Part shown: one piece after another, positions 34,238 to 44,558 of the stretch
Numbering within the stretch: position 1 is the first letter of the stretch
Layout of the letters: each line of letters opens with the position of its first letter
DNA from: Candidatus Omnitrophota bacterium
GTDB taxonomy: Bacteria; Omnitrophota; Gorgyraeia; B26-G9
Direction of reading: 5' to 3'
Length of the DNA: 57,816 nucleotides
Assembly (NCBI GenBank): GCA_016213925.1
Contig: JACQZH010000042.1
Location: forward strand, 1-57,816
Translations under genes and position numbers: made by a program
Notes under the pieces: generated by a model
Seen by the model: the letters and a program-made list of their open reading frames with translations, nothing else
The model's database searches: none
Told to the model about the DNA's origin: nothing

Positions 34238-37200
34238 TTAAGATAAATCATTTAAAATACGGCGAAAATTTTCTCGGCTGCTTAATGGAACATATGATAA
34301 AAATGACTCTAAAACTGGAGCCATCCTTTTTAATATATCCCGCACTTTTCTATTATCTGCCTTATTAGCATTTAATACGGGTGTTAAGACGGCGTAATCT
34401 CCGCCAATCAGAACAAATATCAGTAAGTAGCTAATGATTAATTCATTTATTTCATCATTGCAAAGCAGATAATCAATATTCTTGAATTGTTCGCAAAAAA
34501 CAGGTGTCCACGTAAGATTCCTTTTTATTTGCAAAAACAATAATATTTCCGAGAATGCCCCACAATTCGACGATGCCAAAGGAAGTTCAAATCCGCAAGT
34601 TTGCCTTAAAATCGTATTATCCTTTTTAAATGCGTCCAATTCATTAGGATATTCCTTCTCTTCGTGAGACAATAAAAATACTTTTAATGAAGAAATTACC
34701 ATGGTAACGATTGGTTGCTGGCTACCCTTGATATACTCAGAAAGCTTTGGCAGTTCTGTTGTTAGGAAATCTTTAGCTGAAGTAAATTTCGCAAGATCGC
34801 ATACCTTTTCAGCATCTGCAAGCCCTTTATTAACTTTTTCTCCTAAAAAACCAATTGCTTCCCCATAATATTTTTTAAAGAAACCTGGAACAGATTTGGA
34901 CAATGGTATATTCCAATGCAATCCTAAAATCTTGGAACCTTCCGGAATTTGACTGTTTCCAGTCCATATATCTTTTGCCAGCTTATTCATGATCGTATTG
35001 CTAATATGCGGGTTGAGCGCATCTATGGGAAACCTAAGACCTTTCAACGCATTATTGGATTCAATATCTCCGTCCTCTGCTATAGCAAATAATGCACAAA
35101 CAGCATAGCTCAATAAGTCCGCCTTATTGACTGTGAGATACCTCGACGCAGCAAAACTCGGCTTTGCATTGATAAAGTGATGCCTAAATTGCATCAACGA
35201 AAAGACGTTTTGTTCATTTTTTAGAATACTACTTATGTATGCGGCTTTGTTTTCCGTTGTTAATTTTTCACCTGATTTCGTAATACTAATAACAGTTTCT
35301 CGAGCCATCCACCAAGCAAGTGCAACTTTTCTCTCATCATCATAATCGATATGCATGTTAAGATCGAGATACCGCAAGTAGTAAATTGCCAATTCCCTAC
35401 GTAACGACCATATCAATTGCATAAGCGCCATTTCTGGTATATGCAAATTATTTTGTGGCTTATTAGCAAATAATAATCTTTCAAAAATTGCATCTAGAAA
35501 GTCATAAAATTCCTTGTTAGTAAAATCACTTTTAGCATCATCTTTTGCATCAGCGCGGGCATTAAGAACTATTTCCAGTATCAAAAGCCACGCTAAATGA
35601 TCTTCTTTTTTAAAATTCTCTATCCACTTTTTTGTAAGTTCCAAAATTTCACGGGAAGATATACCATTTATCGTATCTTTTAATATCGCGTAAATACCTT
35701 TTTGAGAAAAATAAGGCACAAAATATACATTATCCAAATACCAATTTAAAATACTTTCAAGGTCATCATTCCCCTGGATTTTCTTCTCTATTCTTTGCCC
35801 AATAGCGTCTTTATCAAATGGATCGTCAAGCAATAGTGGTAAACTACTAATAATCGATTCAGTACCGGGCTCAAGCGCACTTTTTAACGCCATACCTATA
35901 AATGCTCGGCGATCTTTACTGGAAATACGTTGATCGCTCAATTGCTTTAGCATATACTGCGCATAGAGAAAGTCTTTAAGTAAAGAATCTGAAATTTCAC
36001 GGGCAGCAAGTGGCCAAACGAATGGTTTTTCAGAAACAATGTTATCGTACCGATCTTTAATTATTTTCTTGGTGTATCCAGAAATAAATGTGGCATCTAA
36101 TAATTCATTTGCGACGGTTTTTCGTATTTCTATCGAATCTGCTCCTATTAAATCATGAAGAACAAGCAGCTCCCCGCCTTTTTTTTCAGAAGGAGGAATA
36201 AAAATAAGTGGGCCTGCCTTGAAGTCTTCAACAGTAGCCACAGCTCTTTCGGGTGGCATCTCAGACAAAGCGCCTACTATATCCTTAATTGCCTCCTCAG
36301 ACAATGTAGGTCGCGGCGATGAATCATCTTCTTTTTTACGAGAAATACCCACATCAAATTCCTGCAAATAGGGAATTAATCTTTCGTCAATTTGAGCCCC
36401 TTGCAAATCTCCATAAAATGCCCTTAGCATCTGTAATGTAATAATCTTGCCTAAATCTTTACTAAAATTATCCTTGATTCCTTTCTTCAAGAAAAATATT
36501 AATGTGTCGATCCTTTTTTCGTATGAAAAACCTAGACTGTCGAAAGCTTGATCAAGTAACTTTTTAAATCCCACAGGGCTTTTTTGGCCAATAATTCCGA
36601 TAAACAGATGTTGTATAATTGAGTTTTCCGTCATTGCCGTGATATTACTTCGAATATCTTGCTGCAAACCTTGTGGCCCTTGTGGGAAAGCACGTAGAAA
36701 AACTTGCCTTGTTATCTCATCTCGCTTCTCTTCACTAAATGCGGGATCTGTCCAGATATTTATGAGAGCGTCTATCCAGACATTCACCCACTGCATGTAG
36801 AATTTCACCCCACAAAGCGTTGGTGGAATTGTTGGCTCTCTACCAAGGAAAAGCCCATTATCTTTCATGCATTCATTACTATATTTAATGAGGGCTTCCA
36901 GCGGTTTCCCTAAAGGATTATTCTTATATTCTAAAGCAAAGAAAATGATTATTTCAGAAGTAGGTATTAAAAAACGGTAGCGCCACTCACATAATTTTAA
37001 GAAAGCTTGCGAATACTCTTCAAGTGAAATGATTTTATCTTCAAATAGGCTCTGTAGTAATGTATCAGACCCAAATTGCTTATTTATTGGGTGTTTTACT
37101 ATTTGCATCTGAATAAACCGGTCATCAACTAAAAGTGGCAGTTCTTTTCTTTCAGCCAACTGAAATGTTTCAACCGTAAGGATATCGTAAATATGAAGAC

Positions 37201-40200
37201 TCTTCATTTTTTGAGTTTCTTCTTTGATAAAAACGTGTTCCGGAATAAATAACCTATTGTTTCCTTTTTTAGTATCTTTGAGTAGCGCCAATAACTCCTT
37301 CTGCCATTGCGCAACTCTGTCAAAAAAAACAACCTCACGGATTTTCCTTTGGATATTTTGCCACACAGTCTTTTCTACAACAATTTTTAATCCAGCGTCA
37401 TTTATTAAATCAATTAAGTCGTATCGTTCGGCTAATTCTAGCGTAATCTCATCAAAAACTAATCGCACAGCCTTATCAAAGATATCATTTAGTCCAGTAG
37501 TTGTTATATCTTCTTTGTCCTGAATGATTTTCTTTAGTTCTAAATAACGTGCTTCGCGTATCCTACCTTTTTCATATAATCGCGAAAGAATCTGATGAAA
37601 ACGTATAACAATTACTGATGAATTTTCTGGAATCTCTTCCTTCTCAAGATACGCAGAAACTAAAGGAAGATTTTCTGCTTCTGCCAAACGAATGGCTAAT
37701 TTAACTTCGGTATCTTTATGTGAATCTGGAAGACTGATATGTTTTATCAAATCGCTATCGAATTTCTTTTCCAAGTTTTTAAATATTTTTTCTTGAGATG
37801 CCTGGATTGGCTTATACTTTTGCTTATCTTCTTCCAAAGCCAGATGCAGAATATCAGGATAATATATTGCATCAAATTTACTTATCAATTTAGGTATTAA
37901 TCCCAATTGGTGTAGCGTGATTAAAGCAGTGTAATCTATTACAATATTTTTTATATTCGAAGGGATACAGATAGGGACTAGTTTATTTTTTTCTACCCGA
38001 AATCCATTGGTCGAATATGTCGTAAATTCTGGTCTCGTTGATTCTTCGGGTAAAAACGCCAATGGCTGCGTCCGATACGCCCAATCCAGATATAGTGGGA
38101 TATTAAAAAAACTGCTGAAAAAATAACGCAAGGCCTTTCCTTGGCTATACTGTTCGCATAACTTTTTTCTAGACTCATAGCGACGATGAACCATATCCTT
38201 GATTTCATCCAGAGAAACAGCCCTAAATACCTGATCCTGAATTTTTCCTGCCTGTTTTAATTGTTCGAGTCTCATTAATGCCTTGTGAGCTTTTTCTTCT
38301 TCTCCGATCCGGAACCCCAAATCAACATATTCCAATAGTAAAGCTGGTTCATCCTGAAAACGCTCGAAACAATTATCAAGTGTTTCAAAAGCGCTTTTTT
38401 CTTTATCGCTAGCCCGCAAAATATGTGCCGCTAATCGTAGGCATTTCAGATTTACTTCTTTGCCACATTTGATAAATGCTTTTATTATTTCGATGGCTTC
38501 ATTATATTTTTCTTGTACTGATAGTACTTCTGCATAGCCATAAGCAAGCTCTGGATCTTGAGGATTATTTTTTACCAGACTATTCCATGCCTGCTCTGAT
38601 TTCGCATAATACCCCAAGTTCCTGGCTGAAATAGCTTTGTAATACATTGTTGTATTATCACTTATCCCCAATATTTCTAATTTTTCGGCGGTTTCAAAGG
38701 CTCCTTTGTCATTCTCCAATTTCATTTGAACCTTGAGCAGCTCTCGTAAAATAAATTGATCTGGATATATTCTTTGGCTCTCCCCAAGAAGCTGCTCCGC
38801 AATTTGATATTCACCTTTTTTTATAGCTTCTACCGCGTGCCGGTATTTACACAATATCTGCAAATGAGGCGGCGGATTTTGGGCTTCAATCTCAGAAATA
38901 AGCTTGAGCGCATCATCGGAATTGCCCTTCGACTCCTGATAACCTGCTTCCAAATATTTCCGCCACAAGCTGTCCGGAGAAAGATATTCATAAATTATTC
39001 TCTGCGATTCTTCTTGTTTTTTAATCTGATTACCAATGTCAAAAATAATTCCTGCGGCACGTTCTTTTTCTGTATCATCTGACGTAAGTTCTAATACTTT
39101 CTTGGCATTTTCCCAGGCATTTTTAGCATCATTCAACCTCTGACTCTGCAAAAAAGCCATTATCAACAATGCCCAGGATTGTTCGGGGTAATCGCCGGAA
39201 AGAGCGATAACTATACTTTTAACAATATCTTCATCGATTAAACTTCCTCTAGACGCTACATATTCAGCAACTTCGTGAGCAATAGGGCGAACTGAAATTA
39301 TATATTTTGCCGCCTTATCGGCACTCTTATAATCTCCGAGAAAATTCAAGGCTTGCATTTTTGTTACTAATGCGCGATAAGCAAAATAATAATCTTTTAA
39401 ACTATTTTTTATTGCAACCCCATATTCTTGGGAAAATATTTTTTCTGCACTTTCCACGGATTTTTCGCAAAGAATCTTTCCTTCGCTATCTATATCCTGA
39501 GCATAAACAACTCTATCAGTCTTGCCTGTGGATTTAAGTGCTCGTCTAAAATAGGCGTCTGACATAAACGCACAAACCTTATCGTAAAAATGCTCATTTT
39601 TATACAAAGAGGTTGCGATAGAATCATTTTTCTTTTTTTCCTCAAAATCTAATAAAAAATCGTTATACTTCTTCTCTGCTTCACTAATATTGCCTGTCAT
39701 TACCAAAATATATAATGCCTCTGCCAACCATGGGGTTTTTATTTCATTCTTCAAGATAAAATCAGATCCCATTTCAAACTTTTCAGTGTCAATCAGCAAA
39801 GTTAACCAAAAAGAAATGGTTTTATCATCCTTTGAATGAGAAACAAGATCAATTGATGCGTCCGCCTTTCCTTCAAATAACAAAAGTTTTGCTGTTACTC
39901 GAGCTAATCTTTCTTTCCACTTTGATTGGTTTGTAATATTTTGATAGACAGTATTGGCCTTATCATAATATTTCCGCGCCTCACTTATATATCCTTTGCG
40001 TTCTAAATTTAAGAAAACATCAGTCAATGTAATAAAGCCTTCCAATTTTGATTCTTCATTGAGTGCGTCATTTTTATCGCTTAAATAGCGCGATAATTCC
40101 TCGGCATGTTTCTTCATAACTTCTTGGGTAGGCATACATCCATCGCCCCACACCTTATTGCAAATTTCCTTTACTTTCGCATCGCAGACATCTGCAAGAT

Positions 40201-41152
40201 CTTTTTCTAATCGCTCCACCTGAATAGTTTTAAAAGTAATTTGGGTAATAAAATCTGTTGGCGTTTCTTGCAATTTTTTCTGAAGAACTAACCTGTTTAG
40301 ATCATTGAGAGTTTCGACAATCTCATTATGATTTTCGATAATAATAACGTGGAATCCCTTGCTTTTAAATTCTTCAAATAAAATTTCAAAGTCAGCGATC
40401 TCGACAAGATAATCGTCATAAGGTATTTCTTCCCTTTGTTCAGGAAATTTTAAAAATATACAGGGGGCCCTCCGAAATTCTCCAAATCTTTTCAATACAT
40501 ACTCATCGGCGTCCCTCAATCGTTGATCTGTAAAACTTGTTCCGACAAAAAGCAATGTGTTTTGCACTGCTTTTGACTTTAGCCATTCATTAAAAGAAGA
40601 ATGTTCTAACTTATATTTGAGATAATCGTTCGAGGTGATAATAATTGAGGATGGAGAGTTAATATCGCCGTGTAACTTTACAACTGTCTTTTTCACAGGA
40701 ACAATAGAGGGAATATCCCAATCCTGAATAATAATGGCTGGTGCAATTCCTTCTTTACGAAAAGCATCTTCGAGCACACTATCATAGTTCGTTGTAATAA
40801 ATAAATTTGTATCCAGACTTATTAATGTCTTGTGAAGGGTTTCAGGAGAATGTGGATGTGTTTTTATCCTTTCTGCAATTTCTTCTCGAAAGGGCAACGC
40901 TCCGATTTCTTTTTCAATCTTTGTTGCAATTCTCAATAAGTCTTTTTCCTTGGTTTTTATTTTAAACTTAAGTTGGATATCAGATATTAATTTAGTCCAT
41001 AGTGGCAGTCCTATTGCAACTGAGCAGCCTGCACCAATAAAAATAGCCAACCGTTTTTTCAATAGCTCATCAGCTAAATATACAACAGCCTTTTCATTTG
41101 CTTCTTTGCTCTTTTGAAGAAATTGTATTTTTTTGTCTATGGTTTTTTTCAT
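34238..41152 (-). CDS. 2,304-residue SIR2-TPR-PIN-like protein
   Basis: A very large soluble protein. Residues 30-290 form a SIR2-like NAD-binding domain: IFIGAGCSVAIGLP (GAGCS at 40-44), TTNYD (120-124, Asn122), KLHGD (159-163, His161) and VGTSF (203-207). Asn and His are the residues used by defence NADases such as ThsA. About 350-1020 is a long array of TPR-like helical hairpins (YNEAIEIIKAFI, YAKSEQAWNSLVKNNP). About 1060-1350 resembles PIN-type nuclease domains, with VIDYTALITLHQLGL and, later, YDILTVETFQLAERKELP before LLVDDRF. The last 950 residues are helical and unassigned. It lies 44 bases after hsdR, so probably in its transcript. Likely an NAD-depleting abortive-infection effector. 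Confidence 0.8.
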   Translation of the reverse strand: MKKTIDKKIQFLQKSKEANEKAVVYLADELLKKRLAIFIGAGCSVAIGLPLWTKLISDIQLKFKIKTKEKDLLRIATKIEKEIGALPFREEIAERIKTHPHSPETLHKTLISLDTNLFITTNYDSVLEDAFRKEGIAPAIIIQDWDIPSIVPVKKTVVKLHGDINSPSSIIITSNDYLKYKLEHSSFNEWLKSKAVQNTLLFVGTSFTDQRLRDADEYVLKRFGEFRRAPCIFLKFPEQREEIPYDDYLVEIADFEILFEEFKSKGFHVIIIENHNEIVETLNDLNRLVLQKKLQETPTDFITQITFKTIQVERLEKDLADVCDAKVKEICNKVWGDGCMPTQEVMKKHAEELSRYLSDKNDALNEESKLEGFITLTDVFLNLERKGYISEARKYYDKANTVYQNITNQSKWKERLARVTAKLLLFEGKADASIDLVSHSKDDKTISFWLTLLIDTEKFEMGSDFILKNEIKTPWLAEALYILVMTGNISEAEKKYNDFLLDFEEKKKNDSIATSLYKNEHFYDKVCAFMSDAYFRRALKSTGKTDRVVYAQDIDSEGKILCEKSVESAEKIFSQEYGVAIKNSLKDYYFAYRALVTKMQALNFLGDYKSADKAAKYIISVRPIAHEVAEYVASRGSLIDEDIVKSIVIALSGDYPEQSWALLIMAFLQSQRLNDAKNAWENAKKVLELTSDDTEKERAAGIIFDIGNQIKKQEESQRIIYEYLSPDSLWRKYLEAGYQESKGNSDDALKLISEIEAQNPPPHLQILCKYRHAVEAIKKGEYQIAEQLLGESQRIYPDQFILRELLKVQMKLENDKGAFETAEKLEILGISDNTTMYYKAISARNLGYYAKSEQAWNSLVKNNPQDPELAYGYAEVLSVQEKYNEAIEIIKAFIKCGKEVNLKCLRLAAHILRASDKEKSAFETLDNCFERFQDEPALLLEYVDLGFRIGEEEKAHKALMRLEQLKQAGKIQDQVFRAVSLDEIKDMVHRRYESRKKLCEQYSQGKALRYFFSSFFNIPLYLDWAYRTQPLAFLPEESTRPEFTTYSTNGFRVEKNKLVPICIPSNIKNIVIDYTALITLHQLGLIPKLISKFDAIYYPDILHLALEEDKQKYKPIQASQEKIFKNLEKKFDSDLIKHISLPDSHKDTEVKLAIRLAEAENLPLVSAYLEKEEIPENSSVIVIRFHQILSRLYEKGRIREARYLELKKIIQDKEDITTTGLNDIFDKAVRLVFDEITLELAERYDLIDLINDAGLKIVVEKTVWQNIQRKIREVVFFDRVAQWQKELLALLKDTKKGNNRLFIPEHVFIKEETQKMKSLHIYDILTVETFQLAERKELPLLVDDRFIQMQIVKHPINKQFGSDTLLQSLFEDKIISLEEYSQAFLKLCEWRYRFLIPTSEIIIFFALEYKNNPLGKPLEALIKYSNECMKDNGLFLGREPTIPPTLCGVKFYMQWVNVWIDALINIWTDPAFSEEKRDEITRQVFLRAFPQGPQGLQQDIRSNITAMTENSIIQHLFIGIIGQKSPVGFKKLLDQAFDSLGFSYEKRIDTLIFFLKKGIKDNFSKDLGKIITLQMLRAFYGDLQGAQIDERLIPYLQEFDVGISRKKEDDSSPRPTLSEEAIKDIVGALSEMPPERAVATVEDFKAGPLIFIPPSEKKGGELLVLHDLIGADSIEIRKTVANELLDATFISGYTKKIIKDRYDNIVSEKPFVWPLAAREISDSLLKDFLYAQYMLKQLSDQRISSKDRRAFIGMALKSALEPGTESIISSLPLLLDDPFDKDAIGQRIEKKIQGNDDLESILNWYLDNVYFVPYFSQKGIYAILKDTINGISSREILELTKKWIENFKKEDHLAWLLILEIVLNARADAKDDAKSDFTNKEFYDFLDAIFERLLFANKPQNNLHIPEMALMQLIWSLRRELAIYYLRYLDLNMHIDYDDERKVALAWWMARETVISITKSGEKLTTENKAAYISSILKNEQNVFSLMQFRHHFINAKPSFAASRYLTVNKADLLSYAVCALFAIAEDGDIESNNALKGLRFPIDALNPHISNTIMNKLAKDIWTGNSQIPEGSKILGLHWNIPLSKSVPGFFKKYYGEAIGFLGEKVNKGLADAEKVCDLAKFTSAKDFLTTELPKLSEYIKGSQQPIVTMVISSLKVFLLSHEEKEYPNELDAFKKDNTILRQTCGFELPLASSNCGAFSEILLFLQIKRNLTWTPVFCEQFKNIDYLLCNDEINELIISYLLIFVLIGGDYAVLTPVLNANKADNRKVRDILKRMAPVLESFLSYVPLSSRENFRRILNDLS

Positions 41153-41196
41153 GTTATACCCGATTGCCTTTTATATCGTCAATCACCAGAGTTCGG

Positions 41197-43581
41197 TTAA
41201 TTCGCGGCTACTTCATACAAATACTTCTGAAACTCAATAAACGTCGTCCGGATATTATCGACGCCGCCTAAGGCTTCTTCTGCATCGCGAATGGCCTGAT
41301 ATTTCAAGGTCAGCAGATCAGGAAGCTTCTCTTGATCAAGCTCTTCAACGCCGGTCTCAATGTACTTAGACAGCACAAACTCAAGGAACTCTTTGTGCTT
41401 GTTATCCAATCCTCGGAAAATCTTTGTCTGGGCATTGGCGACACGCTCTTCTCGACTGATTGGTTTTACTGCAAAGGAGATATACTCAAGCACATCAAAT
41501 AAATCGCTATTCTCAGCGTTAATTAATTTCTGTAAACTAATTAGAACATCTACTCCGTAACCGGCATCAAAAAGCTTTTCAAGTAATATCTTGCGTGTTA
41601 CCGGACTTGACCAGATCTTTCGAAGCTCATCTTCGCTTTTGAAGAACTCGGGCAAGGCACCGAATATCCCCTTTAAAAACTCCTCCGCTGAAATCGGCTT
41701 GCCGTCTGCGCTCCAAAACGATGTCGCGATCATGTGCTGAATTTCGCGCTCTTTGCCGTCACGAAGCTTAATCTTTACCTTTTTAGGACACTCACAAGGA
41801 CTCTTGCCGCATTTAGGGCAAACAGGCGGCGGATCTTTTATACAGACGCATGGTCGTTGGCCGCAACGTGGGCAAACCCGGGGAGGATTCTTCTCACATA
41901 CGCAGGGATTCTCACCACACTTGGGGCAGACTTCAACGATTGGCTCGCCGTCCCATTCCGGATCAGCAAAGTGATGATACGCGTCCACAAAATCATAAAT
42001 GGTGAAATAATCCTTACCGTCAAATAACCGTGTGCCACGACCAATGATCTGCTTAAACTCAATCATAGAATTGATAGGCCGCATAAGGATAATATTACGG
42101 ATATTCCGGGCATCGACTCCGGTAGAGAGCTTTTGAGAGGTTGTCAGTATTGTCGGGACAGTTTTCTCGTTATCCTGAAACTCCCGCAAATATTGCTCCC
42201 CAAGCTTACCGTCATTGGCGGTGACTCGAACGCAATAATTCGGTTCCGTGCTTTTCTTATACTGATTAACCAATTCCCGCACAGCCATTGCATGATCCTG
42301 ACTGGCGCAAAAGACAAGAGCTTTTTCATTCTGATTGATTTCTGAGAGAAATATCTGCACCCGCTTGGCTTCGCGCTCTTTGATCTCTATAATTTTGTTA
42401 AAATCTGGCTCGGTATAGATTTTGCCTTCTTCTACTTCGCCCTCGATGATCTTGTCATCCGAGGTGTAAACATAATCGTCAATCGTCGTCTTAATACGCT
42501 TAACCTTGAACGGAGTCAAGAATCCATCATTAATGCCTTCTTTAAGCGAATAGACATACACCGGATCGCCAAAATAGCGGTAAGTATCCACATTGTCCCG
42601 ACGTTTAGGCGTTGCAGTTAACCCAAGCTGAACAGCTGGAGAGAAATATTCCATAATACCGCGCCAATTACTTTCGTCATTCGCCCCGCCGCGGTGACAT
42701 TCGTCTATAACGATAAAATCAAAATAATCTGCTGGATATTCACCAAAATATGGCGCGGGTTTGCCGTCTTTATCTTTCCCACTCATAAAGGTCTGGAAGA
42801 TAGTAAAGAAAATACTGCCGTTAGTCGGAACACTGCCTTTTTTGCTGATTTCTGTGGGGTTAATTCGAACGAGCGCGTCCTCGGGGAATGCTGAAAAGGC
42901 GTTGAATGCCTGATCAGCAAGAATATTTCTATCAGCAAGGAATAGAATGCGCGGCCTGCGGCTTCCGTCACGCTTCAAATTCCAGCGTGTTTGATAGAGT
43001 TTCCAAGCTATCTGAAAAGCGATAAAAGTTTTGCCTGTGCCGGTAGCCAAGGTAAGCAACATGCGCGGCTTATCTTCAGCAATGGCGGCCATTGCGTTAT
43101 TAACTGCGATTTCCTGATAATAACGTACTTCTTTTGTGCCGCCAACATCTTCAAACGGCACTTGACTGAATTTATCCCGCCATTGGTTTTGAGTGTCAAA
43201 AGTCTTATTCCACAACTCATCCGGAGATGGGAAAGCGGCAACTGGTCCTTCTTTGCCGGTCTTCATGCAGATCTGGTAAATCTCTTTGCCGTTACTGGCA
43301 TAAGTCGTATCAAGATGCATCATTCCGGCATAGTTTTTGGCTTGCGCAATGCCTTCGCCGACTTCGAGCTCATTGCTTTTGGCTTCAATAATAGCAAGCT
43401 TACGGCCACGATATACCAGCACATAATCCGCGATTAGCGGTTTGGCGCGTCCTCCGCCGGTCTGTATTTTCCCGGCAGTGATTTTATATTCCCGCAAGAC
43501 TTTTGTGCTATCGACCACGCCCCAGCCGCTGGCTTTGAGCTTCGGGTCAATATATTCCGCTCTGGTTTCGGCTTCGTTCAT
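41197..43581 (-). CDS. hsdR: Type I restriction enzyme R subunit (EcoEI-like HsdR)
   Basis: A 794-residue HsdR. An N-terminal nuclease domain has ADYVLVYRG and LAIIEAKS (D...ExK). The translocase has Walker A LATGTGKTFIA, VIDECHRGG (DEAH-like), LGLTATPKR, and motif VI QIIGRGTRL. Near residues 555-610 a Cys- and Pro-rich insert carries three copies of CPxCGxxPCxC, probably zinc-binding. The C-terminal helical domain contacts the methylase. ATG 43581 is preferred because GGAG stands seven bases upstream; the ATG six bases earlier is too close to it. It overlaps the end of hsdS and appears intact, unlike hsdM and hsdS. Confidence 0.93.
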   Translation of the reverse strand: MNEAETRAEYIDPKLKASGWGVVDSTKVLREYKITAGKIQTGGGRAKPLIADYVLVYRGRKLAIIEAKSNELEVGEGIAQAKNYAGMMHLDTTYASNGKEIYQICMKTGKEGPVAAFPSPDELWNKTFDTQNQWRDKFSQVPFEDVGGTKEVRYYQEIAVNNAMAAIAEDKPRMLLTLATGTGKTFIAFQIAWKLYQTRWNLKRDGSRRPRILFLADRNILADQAFNAFSAFPEDALVRINPTEISKKGSVPTNGSIFFTIFQTFMSGKDKDGKPAPYFGEYPADYFDFIVIDECHRGGANDESNWRGIMEYFSPAVQLGLTATPKRRDNVDTYRYFGDPVYVYSLKEGINDGFLTPFKVKRIKTTIDDYVYTSDDKIIEGEVEEGKIYTEPDFNKIIEIKEREAKRVQIFLSEINQNEKALVFCASQDHAMAVRELVNQYKKSTEPNYCVRVTANDGKLGEQYLREFQDNEKTVPTILTTSQKLSTGVDARNIRNIILMRPINSMIEFKQIIGRGTRLFDGKDYFTIYDFVDAYHHFADPEWDGEPIVEVCPKCGENPCVCEKNPPRVCPRCGQRPCVCIKDPPPVCPKCGKSPCECPKKVKIKLRDGKEREIQHMIATSFWSADGKPISAEEFLKGIFGALPEFFKSEDELRKIWSSPVTRKILLEKLFDAGYGVDVLISLQKLINAENSDLFDVLEYISFAVKPISREERVANAQTKIFRGLDNKHKEFLEFVLSKYIETGVEELDQEKLPDLLTLKYQAIRDAEEALGGVDNIRTTFIEFQKYLYEVAAN

Positions 43582-44558
43582 GAGCATACTCCTGCGAGTT
43601 CACCATTAAATACTTTTTGTAGTATCGATTTTTTTAATTCTTCCAGATCCCTCAACTTCTGATGATAAATAACCTCGAGTCTTTTTGTTTCGACAGATAG
43701 AGCATCGAGCTTGGCGACAATGCATTTTTGTTCAGTGAGAGATGGGAAAAAACTGGAGTAGGAAAATAAATGTTCCCGATTAACCTTTGGCATACCCGCT
43801 CTAGCAGAACCTTTTATTGCAAAATCAGTAAACTCTTTTGTTAGGAGTAAGAAGTACAAAAAGTCTCTGTCTAGTATTGAAGCTATGGGTTTTAAGGGAT
43901 ATATATCTGCACTACATAAACCTGAAAAGTCTGGTCGCGCTACTTTCACTAAATATGGACGTATTTTGCTATAAAGGATCATTAAATTATTGAAAGTAAA
44001 TTTTCCAGAAATCAATTCTTCTTCTCTTGATGTTTTCAAATCAATCAAGCGCCCTGTCATGCTCTCAATGTTTGCTCCACCAACATGATATTGATCAACA
44101 TATAATTCTTCTCGTGGATCAATTAACTTTGAAGAGATTTCACACACTTCACCCAGTTTTTTTTCCTCCCATCCATCGCCCGGATTGGCAAAGACGCTCT
44201 GCAAATATGACTCGAAAAGCTCATGGGCGTTTTGCAAATGTTTTGATACTGTCTGCTTAAGATAGCCATCCAAGATGAGAAATAAAAACCGTGGTGAAAT
44301 ATTTTTAAAATTTAATAACACATAGGTTCTTTGATATGCCTCAAATTTCCCTTTGTAGTAACTAACCGCTCCCACATCTCCATTGCCAGCAATCAAAAGC
44401 GCTTCTGTATCAAATGAAAATTCGTCGCTATAGGTATGTTCTCTAGCGCATGTAAAAAATGGGAATTCTCCGTTTGGGTTTCCTTGATTGACATCCTTCT
44501 TGCCAGTTTTAATCTCACATACTTCCCCCAGTTTTTTCACTTCCCAGTTTTTCTTCAT
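43578..44558 (-). CDS. hsdS: Type I restriction specificity subunit HsdS, internally shortened
   Basis: A 326-residue specificity subunit; normal length is about 390-450. The first target-recognition domain starts WEVKKLGEVCEI and the second starts WEEKKLGEVCEI. The C-terminal coiled coil has EQKCIVAKLDALSVETKRLE and ELKKSILQKVFNGELA. Between the two halves, the first domain breaks off after TVSKHLQ and continues directly with NAHELFESYLQSVF, the end of the central coiled coil. So about 60 residues, the end of TRD1 and most of the central conserved helix, seem to be missing in frame. The half-site spacing would be changed. It overlaps hsdM by ATGA and hsdR by a few bases. Confidence 0.85.
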   Translation of the reverse strand: MKKNWEVKKLGEVCEIKTGKKDVNQGNPNGEFPFFTCAREHTYSDEFSFDTEALLIAGNGDVGAVSYYKGKFEAYQRTYVLLNFKNISPRFLFLILDGYLKQTVSKHLQNAHELFESYLQSVFANPGDGWEEKKLGEVCEISSKLIDPREELYVDQYHVGGANIESMTGRLIDLKTSREEELISGKFTFNNLMILYSKIRPYLVKVARPDFSGLCSADIYPLKPIASILDRDFLYFLLLTKEFTDFAIKGSARAGMPKVNREHLFSYSSFFPSLTEQKCIVAKLDALSVETKRLEVIYHQKLRDLEELKKSILQKVFNGELAGVCS

